64,000 nt of DNA, from contig CM035427.1 of the NCBI GenBank assembly GCA_020310875.1, positions 96,779,094 through 96,843,093 of the forward strand, read 5' to 3'. This DNA comes from Ceratopteris richardii. Lineage: Eukaryota > Streptophyta > Polypodiopsida > Polypodiales > Pteridaceae. Made by a program: the position numbers and the translations under genes. The notes beneath the pieces are model-generated. The model saw only the letters and a program-made list of their open reading frames with translations, was not told the origin of the DNA and did no database searches. Positions within the stretch are counted from its first letter, which is position 1; each line of letters opens with the position of its first letter. Below, one piece after another: positions 23,651-36,270 of the stretch.

Positions 23651-24673
23651 TGTTAGAGCAGAGCAATCAACAATTAGTGATTTCATGAAGTTTACAAGTG
23701 GAAAGACAGATGGAAGTTTGAAGATTAGATTCAAAGAGAAGAAGGATTCAGAAATTTCACCTTTGTACATTATTCTTGTAAACTATTTCAATGTACTTAG
23801 AAAAATGACGAGTTAGACTCGTATATATATATAGATAGATACGTGTTCATTAATAGGAGAGATGAAAGAAGAAATATAGATGAGATAGAGAAGACAATAG
23901 GTGAATAGAAGATGAACATTGTATGTATCATCTATCAGATGTATGAAGAATGATAAGAAGAAATATTTCTGAGAATTATGCGCGTCGATCTTTTCTCTGA
24001 TTCTCCTTTTGTAGTTAATCTTTTGAGAAATCCTTTTGAACATATATAATTCCATAGTTAATCCATCTATGGTTAGAGTTTGAGAGTTCAATTGTAAACA
24101 GGTTGAGAGAATTTTGAGTAGGAACATTTGTATGTGAAAAACTCTGAGTGTCTTCTAAAATAGGTGTAGATTTCGTGGTCAAAGAAATGGACAGTGCTTA
24201 GTGCACAGTGTAAAGTTTTACACAAATGATAGCTCAAAATCTAAGTTGAGGGATAAGCTATCTATATCCAAAAGCATTTGATCAAACGGGTTCGACATTG
24301 GGAGAACTATAGTTAAGAAGTTACAGGTGTCAAAGTCGCCATCTCAGAGGAGTAGTTTTAGACATAGGTAAAGTGTTTGAGTCATTTCTCAAAGTATACT
24401 CAATCATTTGAGGAGATTTAAGTTGGAGAAGGTGCGCAACCTTAAGGCGAAGTAATCTACAAAGTTTTATCGAAAACTTTACACAAATGATTAGTCGATT
24501 GAGGATTAATCTGCAGCAAACTTTTCTGAGAAGTTGAGTTTTTCAGAATAGTTGTTTTTCTGATAAGTTAGTGAATGTTCTTTAAATTTGGTGGAGTCTG
24601 AAGTTGTTCTTGATATAGAGGTGGTCTAAATTCAAGATCAACTTATTCTTTTGGAGATTAACACTCTCCATCA
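23651..24673 (+). repeat. Copia-3 3' LTR
   Basis: A 1023-bp LTR from TGTTAGAGCAG to ACTCTCCATCA. A reverse-oriented relative forms the solo LTR at 59318-60360. Confidence 0.92.
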
Positions 24674-24929
24674 GCAACCACTGAGTCTTCATGTCTTACT
24701 AGTATTGTGGGTGCTCTTATCTGAAGAGATTCAGATTCCCATGGGCCTGTGAATTGTGGCAACTCTTGTAAAGAGTTAGATTCAAAATCTAATCTTTCAT
24801 CTTCTTGTTGCTCTCCTTGGTCTCCATAAATAGATGGAATGTCTTAGGGAAATTGTTCATGAAGATCATCAATCTCAGGAATAGGAGGGGGGCTACCCTT
24901 TTCCTTGGCCCATTTCTCTTCTTGTATTT

Positions 24930-25680
24930 CCTACAAGAATGCTTGAGAGTGCTTTTGAATTAAAAGAGGTATTCCAGCATCCGTGGAATTAGGAACATAA
25001 GCTCCCATTGGTGGTGAGCTTTCTCTCTCAACAACTGGTTGAGCCTTTGCAAGTAGAAAAACCTGCAGCTTGTTTACCAATTGCTTTAATCTTTCTAATA
25101 AGACCTGGAAATGCAAATCTGATTTGACAGAGTTTGTCTGATTGAATGATTGACTGGTCTCGAGCATAGCTTGAGCTAGCTCTACCATTTTCATGCATAT
25201 TTTTGTTTGTTCAATCTCTAAATTTTCTCTACGATAACTCTTGTCTAGGTTTACAGTTGTTGGCCCTTCTTGAAGTCGAGCCTGGTAGGCCTTGAGCATC
25301 ATGTCCAAACCTTCTGGGGTTGGCTCTGCAAGAACAAACCCTAGTTGCAGTCTATTTACAATGGGTGGTGGGGTGGGATGAGGTGGAGTGGATGGAGTTT
25401 TAGCATGCAAGGGATTTTGAGATGCAATATCTTCTATTTTTGTTTTCACCTCTTTCAAGCTTTCTTCTAGTTCTGATAGCTTTTCGTTCCACTTGAGATC
25501 GGCCTTCTCTCTGGTATATTTCCATGTTCTTGTTTTCCACTTACTAGGCTCTCCTGATTCACTTGACTCTAATTGTTCCGTTGGCTTATCCTGATTTAAG
25601 GCTTGTGCCCTAGTGACTGCTTGTATAGGAGCCACATTACTGCTACTGGTGCTTGAATCCACCACTAAGCCTACCACATT
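24930..25680 (-). pseudogene. Gypsy-1 Gag C-terminal tail, charged and helical
   Basis: About 250 residues with Lys/Glu heptad-like runs (EKLSELEESLKEVKTKIEDI, ERLKQLVNKLQVFLLA) separated by a Pro/Thr/His-rich stretch. Coiled-coil-like tails of this kind occur between the zinc knuckle and protease in large plant gypsy elements. No enzymatic domain is recognised. Confidence 0.6.
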
Positions 25681-26140
25681 AATGGGTGTAACCTTGGGTG
25701 CACTAGAGGGGTTCCTAGGGAAATCTCTTGGAAGATGTTCTTTGCCACACTCAGGACAAAAGGCTTGTATTGTGATAGCTTGTCCTTGTCCTAGAGTTGG
25801 TGAATGGCGGAATTCACAAATGAAATGGTCGCCCTGACATCAAAAACATGGTCCTCTAGAGGCTTGTGTTCTCATTTGCCTCAATTGGGGCCTAGGGTTA
25901 GGATTTGTGTACAAGACATTGGAGTATTCTGGCTCCCAATTTGTTTCCATTGATGGTGCCTCATAGTGATAAGTCTCACTATGCTCAAGTGACTCTGTGT
26001 AATAAGCTTGTGGACTATCTTCATAGGAGTAGTCATAACTCTGAGCATGATGTTCATTCTCTGAGACCAATGGGGTCACTGGCACCAATGCTCTATTAGG
26101 GTTCTCCTCCACCATTGCATACTTAATTGGAATCATTGTG
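25680..26140 (-). pseudogene. Gypsy-1 Gag zinc-knuckle zone and Tyr/Glu-rich linker
   Basis: Two Cys/His clusters can be read on the minus strand (CQGDHF near 25840 and FCPECGKEHLPRDFP near 25740). They are preceded by a Tyr/Ser/Glu-rich stretch such as YDYSYEDSPQAYYTESLEHS. This fits the nucleocapsid part of Gag. Broken. Confidence 0.55.
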
Positions 26141-26554
26141 GCAGGAGCTAGCAGTTGATTTCCTAGGACTGATTGTGGCCTATATGGTGCCTGATATTTT
26201 TGTTGGTATTTGGCTTGTTATTGTTGTGGCCTATGATATGGCTGTTGGTACTCGTTTTGATACCTACCCTATTGGTAATGTTGCTAATAATTCTATCTAA
26301 CAGCCTGCCTATTGTATGGACAATCTTGAGCCGTATGGTTTGTGTATTTCCTCTCAATAGTGCAATATGGAGCATTCATTTCTCTTATGTTTGGGTTTTT
26401 CAGTGTAACACCGGTTCAATGAGGTGACTCTTGGTGTTTGTCTATTTTGGACTCCTAGCTTCTTAGCAACTTGCTCAACTATCTCATCTATTTTTGTGGA
26501 GATTCTTGACATATGACTAGTAGAACTATTAGAATCCTTATAGAGTTTGGACAA

Positions 26555-27010
26555 TCATAGCTCCTCACCCAAATTGTCTTCTATATCTATGCACATTCGC
26601 ACACACTCTTCTATGGATCTAGGGTCTTTCAAGTCTATGTACTGTTTGAATCTTCTTCCTACTAGTTGCATTGTTTCTTGGAGTGTCTGCTTGAAGCTGT
26701 GGATCAAGGATGATGTATTATGCGTGATACCACTCTTGGAAAATTCTACAATGAATTCCTCTAGCAGTTGACCTATATCTCGATAGTTGTGATTGTTTAA
26801 TGGTTGAAACCAAGCTAAGGTAGTGCCCTTGAGGGTCAAACCAAATGCCTCAAACTGGGTGAACAAATCCTCAACTTGTTGAGCTCTTAACACTTGTTTG
26901 AACTCAGCCATATGATCATAAGGATCTCTTGACCCATCAAAGTAATTTTTCATTGTCTTGACCACTTGGGAGGTTCTAAGGGTTCTTGTGTACTCTTGGG
27001 GTCTAGGCAA
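26555..27010 (-). pseudogene. Gypsy-1 retrotransposon-gag core
   Basis: KNYFDGSRDPYDHMAEFKQV, FEAFGLTLKGTTLAWFQPL and IGQLLEEFIVEFSKSG are the signatures of the plant Retrotrans_gag capsid domain. The Gypsy-2 gag at the right window edge (YDGSANPHDHVVEYK, FEAFGSTLFGPTLTWF) is a clear homologue. Confidence 0.88.
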
Positions 27011-27259
27011 TGGAAAATCATGTTCATCTCTTTGATGCCTATGTGCTCGATGTCTCTCTCTGTCAGGTCATTCACCTTCAAACCTTGATCTGTCTCTACC
27101 CACATTGTGTGTAAAGCTTACCTCAAGTCTCTCTCTAGTTCTTTCCCTCTGGGTTTCATGAGCCAAGGATGATCCTACTCCTTGGAGGCCATGGGAAACA
27201 TTGGATCTTGGTGGAGGGAAAATCAATTCACTCTTCCAAGTATATGCATGTCTATCATG

Positions 27260-27990
27260 TTATGTTACCAGGAACATTTTCTCTAACGTGTTGTCTAGGT
27301 AGACAAATTTGGTTGGTGTCTCCGGATCCGTGAACTCGTAGATGATGACTGTGCCCAATTGGCTAGGTTGATCTGGCTTGAATCTCCAAAAGGCTTCTTC
27401 TGTTTCTCTATTTACGAATAGTTCTATGCTTTTGTTGTCTTGAGGGATCCAATCTGGAGTGATCACTCTGGTCAAAACTAACTTACCTCTAAGAGTCTTG
27501 GGTTCCCGTCCTACATCTCCTTGCTCTAGGTCCCCTATCTCATTCTCAGGAATGACATTTCCAAACTCATCTGTCCTATCTGGTATGTTGGTGACCACAT
27601 ACATAGTTCCTTATGTATCAATGTATGAACCCTCTTCGAACTTGACTACTGGGTATTCAAGTCCAAAGGGTTGATCTGGATTTATGAGTTGGACCACTGG
27701 TCGCCTCAGGCCATCCTCATAGATGCGAGCACCTAATCAGTTGTTCTGAATATATTCTAAATGTGTCTTATATGGACCTTTTGGTGTTTGTAGGTAGGTA
27801 GTGCTTGAGCCACCTGTAGGTTTCCCCATGCTAAAAGACATTTCTAAATCACTTGTCTTTGAACTCAGCATGTAAGGATACTCATTTAGTTGTTGTGCCC
27901 AAGACTTAGTTGTATGGTTGACACTAGCCTCAGAAGATCTAATGCTTTGTCTATCCTTGCATAGGTGTCTACCAGATCTGAGGTTCATAA
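27260..27990 (-). pseudogene. Gypsy-1 Gag N-terminal region
   Basis: Starts MNLRSGRHLCKDRQSIR near 27988; MxLRSG is a frequent start of Athila/Tat-type Gag and is also used by Gypsy-2 at 33489. A weakly conserved acidic region follows. No known domain before the gag core. Broken. Confidence 0.65.
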
Positions 27991-28260
27991 GCCGCAGTTA
28001 AGAGTCAAAAATTTCCCCTTGATTTCCTAATCCCACCTGAGGGTCAACTTCAAATTATTCTATTCGAAACAAGCTTTCCAATGAGCTATAGAGCTCAAAA
28101 AATGGACTTTTGATGAAAACGTTATGTCAAATCAAGCTCCTGGGGGTCAAAATGGGCAAACATGATCTTTTGGAAAAATCACGATTTTGATTGAAAATTG
28201 CGATCTTGAACAACTTGGAAATTTTGAGTGAGAATTGCGATCCTGAGCAATCCCCAAAAA
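27991..28260 (-). other. Gypsy-1 5' leader
   Basis: Non-coding sequence upstream of the Gag start. It contains copies of the ATCGTGATT and GATCGCAATTCTCAC motifs that also build the Gypsy-2 leader array at 32385-33370. I could not place a PBS or a 5' LTR with confidence. Confidence 0.5.
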
Positions 28261-29215
28261 AGAGGTTAAATTACCTCTTATTTTGGGTACCTTGTCATTT
28301 GCATTTCATTGAACCCTTAATAGCTCCAAATTAAAAGTATATGTTTTGGATTTGTGTCTCCAACTTAATCCCCTTAGGAAGAATTCCCACATCACCTTTC
28401 AATTCATGTAGACCTACTTGTAACCTTTTCCCTCATATCAATTACCATTTTAGTCACTTTAGACTCCCATACCTTTGGTTGATCCAACTCAGACTTGATC
28501 ATATCCAACTTAACCTTTTCATTATCAGCTAACAATTCTCATGTAGATATAATCTTAGAACCCTCCACCTACATAATAGCTGCAAATGTGCTATCTTGTG
28601 AGACATGTAACTCAAATACATCCTCTTTCTATTCTTGCAAGTCAGCATCCACCACAAGCTCTAAAACTGATGAAGCATCAACATTCAAAAAGTTGTAAAA
28701 CCTTTGCATTTTCAATTGCAGCATACCCATCTTCCTACATCTCTCAACACAATTCTATAGCTACAACACATGCTACCTAATACATAGTTAGATCTTTTGA
28801 TGTCTATTGTTAGGGGAACATTTAGCACATCTTCGTGGTTGGAACATTATTTAAATATTTTCTATTAATTCTCAATTGAAGGCCCTCCTAAGAGGTGCTA
28901 TGAAGAGTCGTGAGACTCATACAAATGGGTGCATCATTCTGTATAAATGAAAGGGCTTGGCTTAATGAATACATGCACTTTTTTGGAGTGTTGTATATCA
29001 GGTATGATTTTTCTCACGCCCTCTCAACAGGATGCACAGTATGCATGGTGGGGCTATGTGAAGCTGATGGTGCACAAGACCAAGCCTTGTGATGAGATTG
29101 TGGCTTAGGGGAGTTCCTCTTTTTGTGCGATGTATTATGGTTGGGATTGGGCATTGGGAAAGTGTATCTCTTAAGATGTGATGAATGTAATTTCTAGCTC
29201 TCATTCCATATTTTC
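28261..29215. other. Unassigned stretch
   Basis: No intact gene. Minus-strand readings at 28330-28730 give short protein-like runs (SELDQPKVWESKVTKMVIDM, KEDVFELHVSQDSTF) that may be old element coding sequence, but I do not recognise them. From 28780 to 29215 I see nothing beyond AT-rich sequence. Confidence 0.4.
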
Positions 29216-29745
29216 ATGTATCCTATTGTTCTCATATGGAGGAAGGATTTTCATTCATCTATTCATGTAGCTATGCTATTCATGTTTTGTGGAAGAATTT
29301 GGTTGTTCCAAAGTTTTGTAGGATATGATCATGAATTTTGGACTTGGAACATTGTATTCAATGGACATAAAGACAAGCAAGTAGAAATGAAGTTTAAAGT
29401 TTGGCAACATGTTGTGGAGACTATTGATGCTTGGAATCATCATGAAGAAAAGCGTGGAAGCATTCTTGAAGCATGGAATAGTTGGATGATATTCTGTTTT
29501 CCCATTGACTCACTCTTTTGGAGTCAATTACATAAAATAAATGTACAAGAATGGACTAGTACAACAATACAACTAGTACAATATATAAAGAGCAGTACAT
29601 AAAGAAAAACATAATGTCTACGAATCAGTGAGTGGACAAGAATCAAATGTGTTGTCACTCTTGATCGATAAACCCGGTGAAGATCATCAAAAGTATCCCT
29701 AACATATATAGTTATAACCACTATACATATCAAAGAAGCAAAAAG
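29216..29745. other. Unassigned stretch with a short open frame
   Basis: A 128-codon plus-strand frame (29216-29602) with Trp/His-rich composition matches no family I know and has no supporting signals. It is more likely degraded repeat than a gene. Confidence 0.35.
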
Positions 29746-29749
29746 TGGT

Positions 29750-31210
29750 ATGTTTCATCCTTGATCATCACATGTTGAGCTTGATATTTCAACCCAGGGC
29801 ACTCTATGGTTTTCAAAGATGAATTTCCTTTTGAACTTACCTCTTGGGAACTAGGAACACAAATGTTTCCCTTTCTTTTAACCAAGCCTTGATCAACTTC
29901 AAAATTAGAGAAGGGCTTTTTATCACAATTTATTTACAATAGGCTCATAGTAGACATCCTCACTTTGGGAATCTTTGATCTCTTGGATCAAATTACTATC
30001 TAAAACTATGAAGATAATCGGATGCATAATCTGAGATAATGCATTTGCAACTGTATTGCTCTTATCTTTTGTATAAAAAATCTCCATGTGAAACTTTTGC
30101 ATTAACTCTGCCCATCTAGGTGTCCTCCCTATAGATCTTGTTGGGAACAAAATTACTTTAAAATATGATCATTTGTGTAAAATTTAAAAGCATCTTTATA
30201 CGAATAATGTTTCCAAATCTTCAAAACGTCAAGTATAGCATAAATCTCTTGCTCATGAACAGGCCAATTTGTTTGAGGCAAAAGATTTCTTACTTTAAAA
30301 AGAAATTAGTCTTCAGTCTTGACTTAAGACTGCCCCAATTGCTATGCCACTAGCATCAGTTTCTAGCTTGAAAGGTTTTTGTGGATACTATTCTATAATA
30401 AATCCGTCAATATTGCAACTATATGTGAATAAGTGGCAATGAATTTCCAATAAAAGCCTGGAATTCTAAAGAATGGCTATAACTAGCACTCATTCTGAGG
30501 AATCCACCAACTAAGAATCACATACAATTTCCATAGATCCATCCTAATTCCATCAATGGAAATGATGTGTCCTAAGTACTCAACCTTAGATACGCATAGT
30601 TGTGTCTTCTTTGGGTTAACACACAATGTATTCTCATTTAACATATTCAAAACTATATGCAAATGAAATTCATGATCATATAAGTTTTTACGATAAATCA
30701 ATAGGTCCTCCACAAATTCCATAACAAATCAACCAATAAAAGGACCAAAAATATCATTCATGAGCATCATAAAAGTAGTTGGAGTGCTTGTTAAACCTAA
30801 AGGCACTACTCAGATCTAATATGAAAATCCATCTTATCTACATCATTATCTTTAACTCTTATTTGATGATAATCACTTTTTAAATTTATTTTACTATATA
30901 CAGTAGCACCACTTAGTGCATCTAGAATATCATCGATTCGAGGCATCAGATATTTGTGTTTTATTGTAACTTTTCAAAGTTGTGTAACATAACTAAAAGA
31001 ATTTGGGCCACAAAAGGTGAAAAGCTATATCTAATCAAACCCTTCTTGAGATGCTCCTCAACTGTACAATGTACTTCTACCTCCTCTTGTAGACTCATGC
31101 AACACAAGTGTTTGGCTAGTGGATGAGCTCTTGGCATAAGCTTAATCCTATGCTCCACATTTTTGTGAGCCAAAAGACTTGTAAGTAACTTTGAAAGAAA
31201 CAAATGTTGA
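29750..31210 (-). mobile_element. Gypsy-3, heavily degraded pol remnant
   Basis: Minus-strand readings recover the gypsy RT N-terminus (VHCTVEEHLKKGLIRYSFSP near 31050), the RT C-terminus (VEYLGHIISIDGIRMD near 30560), RNase H (FKLETDASGIAIGAVLSQD near 30340; TKDKSNTVANALSQI near 30050) and traces of the approach to integrase near 29850. The order is correct for Ty3/gypsy. There are many breaks and no LTRs are seen: an old fossil, distinct from Gypsy-1 and Gypsy-2. Confidence 0.8.
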
Positions 31211-31566
31211 AATTTAGTTATTATCTTCGTATTCTTAATCTACATGAAAAATGGCATGATTTAGACACAAGAATCATCTTAAAAACTTATTTCTAAATCA
31301 AGATAGACAAAACCCTAATATTTTACATGAACATTTCATTATTTCTCTCTTGAAGCTAATTTTGTTGATAAATCTTGGACACCATTGATAAAGAAGGGAT
31401 TGTGGTCTTAGTATACTTCTCGGATTGACAAAATAAAGGTGTTTAAATTGCTAATCATTTATGCTATGATGATTGGAGAGGAAAACTCCAAAGTACAATA
31501 AATATCTTTTGGCACTATTTTTGCGGAAGTAAGCAAAGCTTTCGGGCAATGGAGCTTTGGACCTTT
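31211..31566. other. Unassigned AT-rich stretch
   Basis: No coding signal, RNA gene or clear repeat seen. Confidence 0.5.
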
Positions 31567-33488
31567 GTTGGATCTTCCAAGTTGATGATAACAAACATTT
31601 GTTCAAATTCATTATGAATCATCATGTGTGCAAATGTGTAAAGGTGAGTGTGTCTGTCTTTGTTCTAATGATTACTTTATTCACTCTATTTGGATTGAGA
31701 AGTGAAGAGCTGCATGTTGTTCTTTAAGTTCAAGTAACATAATTTCTAGTCATTACCATCAGTTTGTGGTACATTCAAAGAAACCCTAAAATAATTTGTC
31801 TACTTTTTATTTTGGGATTATAAAATCAAATAAAAATATGAAAAACTAAAAAAACACAAAACCAAGGGAAGGAGTTGATGGGAAACAATTGAAGAAATAT
31901 ATTGGATTGAAACACTTGATAAAAATGTAAATTTTCATGAGATTTTGAAAAAACACGATTCTCTGTAGAAAATCATGATTCTTTGAGAAGGGGAAGAACT
32001 TGAGAAAATTGGAGTATACAACAAAAATTGGTGAGTATTGAGGAATAATAGTTAAAAGTAGAAAGAAATTCACAAGAAAATTTTGACAATTAGGAAGCAA
32101 AGGGGAAAAATCATGATTCCGAGCAAAAAGTATAAAAGGAGGACTTTGAAATTTTTGATCATTTGTTGACTGAGAGAGAGAAAGAGAAAGGAGCAACAGG
32201 AAATCATGATCTTCAACAGCATATACTTTTTGGCTTGGAGAAATTCACATAAGCAAGATAATATCCTTTGAACTAATTTTTGACAAAATTTTTTATATTT
32301 TCTTGCAAATTTCTTGAAGAAGAATCGTGATTTTTGGAAATAGGTGTTACAATGAAGAATAGATAACTTTTTTTATTTGTTTCTGACAAAAAATCACCCA
32401 AATCATGATCCTGACCAAAATCTCATGATTTTGAGTTAGGATCGTGAAAAAACACGATCCTCACCAAAAAAAAATCACCCAATTGCAATCTTGACCAAAA
32501 TCTCACGATTTCGAGTCAAGATCGTGAAAAAACACGATCCTCACCAAAAGATTTCACCCAATTGCAATTTTGATCGAAATCTCACAATTTTGAGTCAGGA
32601 TCATAAAAAAACATGATAACTCACCGAAAAAAATTCTGTCAATCATGATCTTGACCAAAATCTCATGATTTTGAGTCAAGATCGTGAAAAAACACGATCC
32701 TCACCAAAAAATTTCACCCAATCACGATCTTGACCAAAGTCTTATGATTTTGAGTCAAGATCATGAAAAAACACGATCCTCACTAAAAAATTCATGATCT
32801 TGACCAAAATCTCACAATTTTGAGTCAAGATTGTGAAAAAACATGATCCTCACCAAAAAATTCACCCAATCGCAATCCTCATGATTTTGAGTCAAGATCA
32901 TGAAAAAACATGATCCTCACTAAAAATTTCACCCAATCGCAATTCTAACCAAAATCTCATGATTTTGAGTCAAGATCGTGAAAAACACGATTTTCACACA
33001 AGTATTCACAAAATCGTGATTCTGACCAAAATTTCACAAATTTAGGTCAGGATCATGGAAAACTTCACATTCCCAAACACCATTTCACATGATCGCAATT
33101 CTGACCAAAATCTCACGATTTTGAGTCAGGATCCTAAAAAACACGATTTTCACACATACATTTAGAAAATCGTGATTCTAACCAAAATTTCACAAATTTA
33201 GGTCAGAATCATGGAAAACTTCACATTCCCAAACACAATTTAACACGGTCATGATTCTCACTAAAATCTCATAATTTTAAGTCAGGATTATGAAAAACAC
33301 GATTTTCACACATAAGTTCTCAAAATCTCAATTCTGACGGAATTCTCACCAATTTGGGTCAAGATTGTGATTATTGAGTCATTGAACACTAAAATCAAAT
33401 AAGAATTAACTCTTTAAAAAAAAGAGAAAAATCCAAATCACGTGTTTTTTAATCAATTAGGGTTATTTGGGTAAGAGAAATAAAGTGA
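31567..33488 (+). mobile_element. Gypsy-2, probable LTR and leader
   Basis: AT-rich non-coding DNA before the Gypsy-2 gag. TGTTGGATCTTCCAAGTTGA at 31567 looks like an LTR start, followed by the GATGATAACAAACA motif common in plant LTR elements. No LTR end or PBS could be fixed, so the left limit is tentative. The right half is the tandem array at 32385-33370. Confidence 0.45.
32385..33370 (+). repeat. Tandem array, unit about 80 bp, in the Gypsy-2 leader
   Basis: About a dozen degenerate units. Each contains TTGACCAAAATCTCACGATT, then TTTTGAGTCAAGATCGTG, then AAAACACGATCCTCACC and a TTCACCCAATC joint. Unit starts near 32394, 32475, 32554, 32634 and 32714 give the period. GATCGTG facing CACGATC makes each unit partly palindromic. 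Less regular copies reach back to about 31950. Confidence 0.88.
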
Positions 33489-34028
<540 letters not shown>

Positions 34029-34254
34029 TATTGATATATTTAGGTAGTGATGTGTGTGAACACTCTCTAGGACCATCGGGGCACTTTTTTCCCTCTTTAG
34101 GAGGTTTTTTTCCCACGGCTTGTATATACGCCTATTCCCCTAACGAGCTACTTATCTTTGTACATTCTAGTGGTAATATATTCAATATTGTGTGTTGTGC
34201 TCCTTCTTCTTCCTTGTGCTATTCTCATGCTTCTGCAGATGTCTAACTCCAACA
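34029..34254 (+). repeat. C2-outer 5' LTR
   Basis: Diverged C2 LTR sharing the variant CTTTGTACATTCTAGTGGT with its partner at 63467-63697, rather than the form in C2-b and C2-inner. It ends TAACTCCAACA. Confidence 0.92.
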
Positions 34255-34597
34255 ATTACAGATAAGGTCACCGCTTCATCTAGGGTGTTCTCTACACCTC
34301 TTTGGTTGCAGTCTCAAAATTGCACAAAATTTGGTAATCATACTCAGGGTGTTTCAGAGGTCAAAACAACTTTGTTGTGTGGTGCCAAAATCACAATCTG
34401 TGCTCGTTTCAACCTCTGAACACACTATCGCAGTGGATGTGTAGGCTATATTGTCTTTTTGTGCCAAACCTATATACCAATTTTGGTTCACCAGTATAAG
34501 CTTCTCGAAGTCTGCTATAGGTTTAGAAGCATTTGTCTAGGCAAATCTATTCAACTTTTTGAGATACACTCAATTTTTTGCATCAAGGTCACCGGCC
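34255..34597 (+). other. C2-outer leader
   Basis: Untranslated leader between LTR and Gag, homologous to 12063-12417 and 34830-35184. The PBS is diverged. It ends at CACCGGCC, where C2-inner is inserted immediately before the Gag start codon. Confidence 0.85.
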
Positions 34598-34829
34598 TGT
34601 TGATATATTTAGGTAGTGATGTGTGTGAACACTCTAGGACCGCCGGGGCACTTTTTTCCCTCTTTAGGAGGTTTTTTTTCCCCCGGCTTGTATATACACC
34701 TATTGCCCTAATGGGCTACTTATCTTTGTACATTCTCTAGTAATACATTCAGTATTGTGTGTTTGTGCTCCAAGCTTCTTCTTCTTCCTTGTGCTGTTCG
34801 CGTGCTTCCACAGGCGTCTATCTCCAACA
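34598..34829 (+). repeat. C2-inner 5' LTR
   Basis: TGTTGATATATTTAGG to ATCTCCAACA; partner of 57893-58123. Confidence 0.94.
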
Positions 34830-34831
34830 AT

Positions 34832-34842
34832 TGGTATCAGAG
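34832..34842 (+). other. C2-inner primer-binding site
   Basis: TGGTATCAGAG, complementary to initiator tRNA-Met. Confidence 0.9.
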
Positions 34843-35184
34843 CACGTCGTCGCTTCATCTAGGGTGCCATTGACACTCCTCTATTTGCAATCTCAAAATC
34901 GCAGGAATTTTGGTGAGCATACTTAGGGTGTTTCCAAGATCAAAACGGCTTCGCTTTGTGGTGCCAAAATCGCAATCTGAGCTCGTTTCGGCCTCCGAAC
35001 GCACTATCGCAGTGCTTGTGCAGGCTATTTCATCTTTTTGTGCCAAAGGTATATACCAGTTTCTATTCGCAAGTTTAAGCGTCTCGAAGTCTGCTACAAG
35101 TCTAGCAGAACTCGTCTGGGCAGTTCCGTTCAACTTTTTGAGATACAGTCGATTTTTTGCATCAAGGTATTTTAGTCACCGGCC

Positions 35185-36270
35185 ATGGCTGAAAGCAGTG
35201 ATGTATTCCGTATGTTAGCTGTTGAGGATAAGTTGGATGGTACCAACTACCCATTATGGGCTTATATGATGCGACATGTATTGGTTGCAAAAGGACTGTG
35301 GAACATTGTCCAGGGTGTTGAAAGACGTCCTGTTACACCTGCAACTACAGGTACTACAAATAGAGGTGTTGGAGCTGCTAGAGCTGATGAAGATGGTGTC
35401 GAAGATGATATTGTGCAGATTCATGTTCGTGTTGCTGTTTCAGTTGCACCTACTACAGAGAAAATTTGTTGGGATGGCAAAGATGCTCAAGCACATGCAT
35501 TGATAGCTTTGTCTGTCAAACGTGTTATTATTCCTCACATTCGCTCTTGCAGAACACCAAAGGATGCTTGGGATACACTTACCACTTTGTACCAGGCTAG
35601 GAATGAGGCTCCTGTTGCTTACCTCCAAAAACAGTTGGAGAGTGAGAACATGAATGAAGGTGATTCTATGGATAGTTTTCTCACAAAGATCAAAGACCTG
35701 AAGGAACAATTGATTTCTGTTGATGAGGTTATACCAGATAGCTCACTTGTGCAGACCGTTCTGAATGGTCTTCCTGATTCATATCAGAGTTTTGCCTCTA
35801 CTCTTCGATTGATGATGAAAGGCAATCCAAATGCCTTGTCATTTGAGGAGTTAGTCTCTGTTCTGTTGCAAGAAGATCAGTCCAGGCAGAACAGGTCCAT
35901 TATGCGTGTTGCAGATCAAGCTTTCCTGGCTAGTCAGAAGGGCAAAGGAAAATGGAGCTCTTCTACTAGTAAGCAGAAATCTGCAAATGCTGCACAATCG
36001 AAGAACCAGGATAAAGATGCGAAGAAATCAGAAAAGTAGAAATTGTTTTGCAAGTACTCTAAAGGAAATGATCATATCATAAAGAACTGTCCAAAACTCG
36101 CTGCAAAAGAGGCAAAGAAGAAAGAGGCTGGAATGGTTGTTGCAGAGGCCTCTACACCAAAAACAGAGTCTGCAAATCTTGTGCAGGAAGAAGAATGGGC
36201 GTTTACTACTGTCTGCAGTTTTGACCCATCTTCTCATGATCAGTGCATGTCTGCAGTAGACTCAGATGTT
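35185..36270 (+). pseudogene. C2-inner gag region
   Basis: Starts MAESSDVFRMLAVEDKLDGT. It shares the capsid-like body with C2-b (AWDTLTTLYQARNEA, LNGLPDSYQSFASTLRLMMK) and a Lys-rich tail with the zinc-knuckle-like KGNDHIIKNCPK near 36060. Broken. Confidence 0.88.

Larger units (their letters stand above)
20809..24673 (+). mobile_element. Copia-3, internally shortened copia retrotransposon
   Basis: A 3865-bp element with 5-bp duplication GCAAC (20804-20808 and 24674-24678). The complete 3' LTR is 1023 bp; about 700 bp of 5' LTR remains, followed by the end of integrase, RT and RNase H. PBS, gag and protease are absent. LTR parts that can be compared are about 98% identical by eye, so the insertion is young. 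It is a relative of Copia-1 and landed 8 bp beyond the end of Copia-1b. Confidence 0.9.
24674..28015 (-). mobile_element. Gypsy-1, gag segment
   Basis: Upstream block of Gypsy-1. Read from about 27990 down, it encodes a long Gag: an N-terminal LRSG start, the retrotransposon-gag core, a zinc-knuckle zone and a coiled-coil tail. At 24674 it meets Copia-3; the GCAAC duplications show continuity with 20801-20808 and so with 11504. Broken. Confidence 0.85.

Noticed and set aside
28816-28830. TGTTAGGGGAAC-like LTR start
   Set aside because: No partner LTR, PBS or duplication could be found.
29216-29602. A 128-codon candidate host gene
   Set aside because: No recognisable domain, no promoter or splice signal, surrounded by decayed elements. 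Kept only as an unassigned stretch.
31846-32196. A 116-codon minus-strand frame
   Set aside because: Phe/Ser-rich composition from AT-rich leader sequence; no family match.
32385-33370. CRISPR-like repeat array
   Set aside because: Units are directly adjacent, degenerate and without unique spacers, in a plant retroelement leader. It is a tandem repeat.
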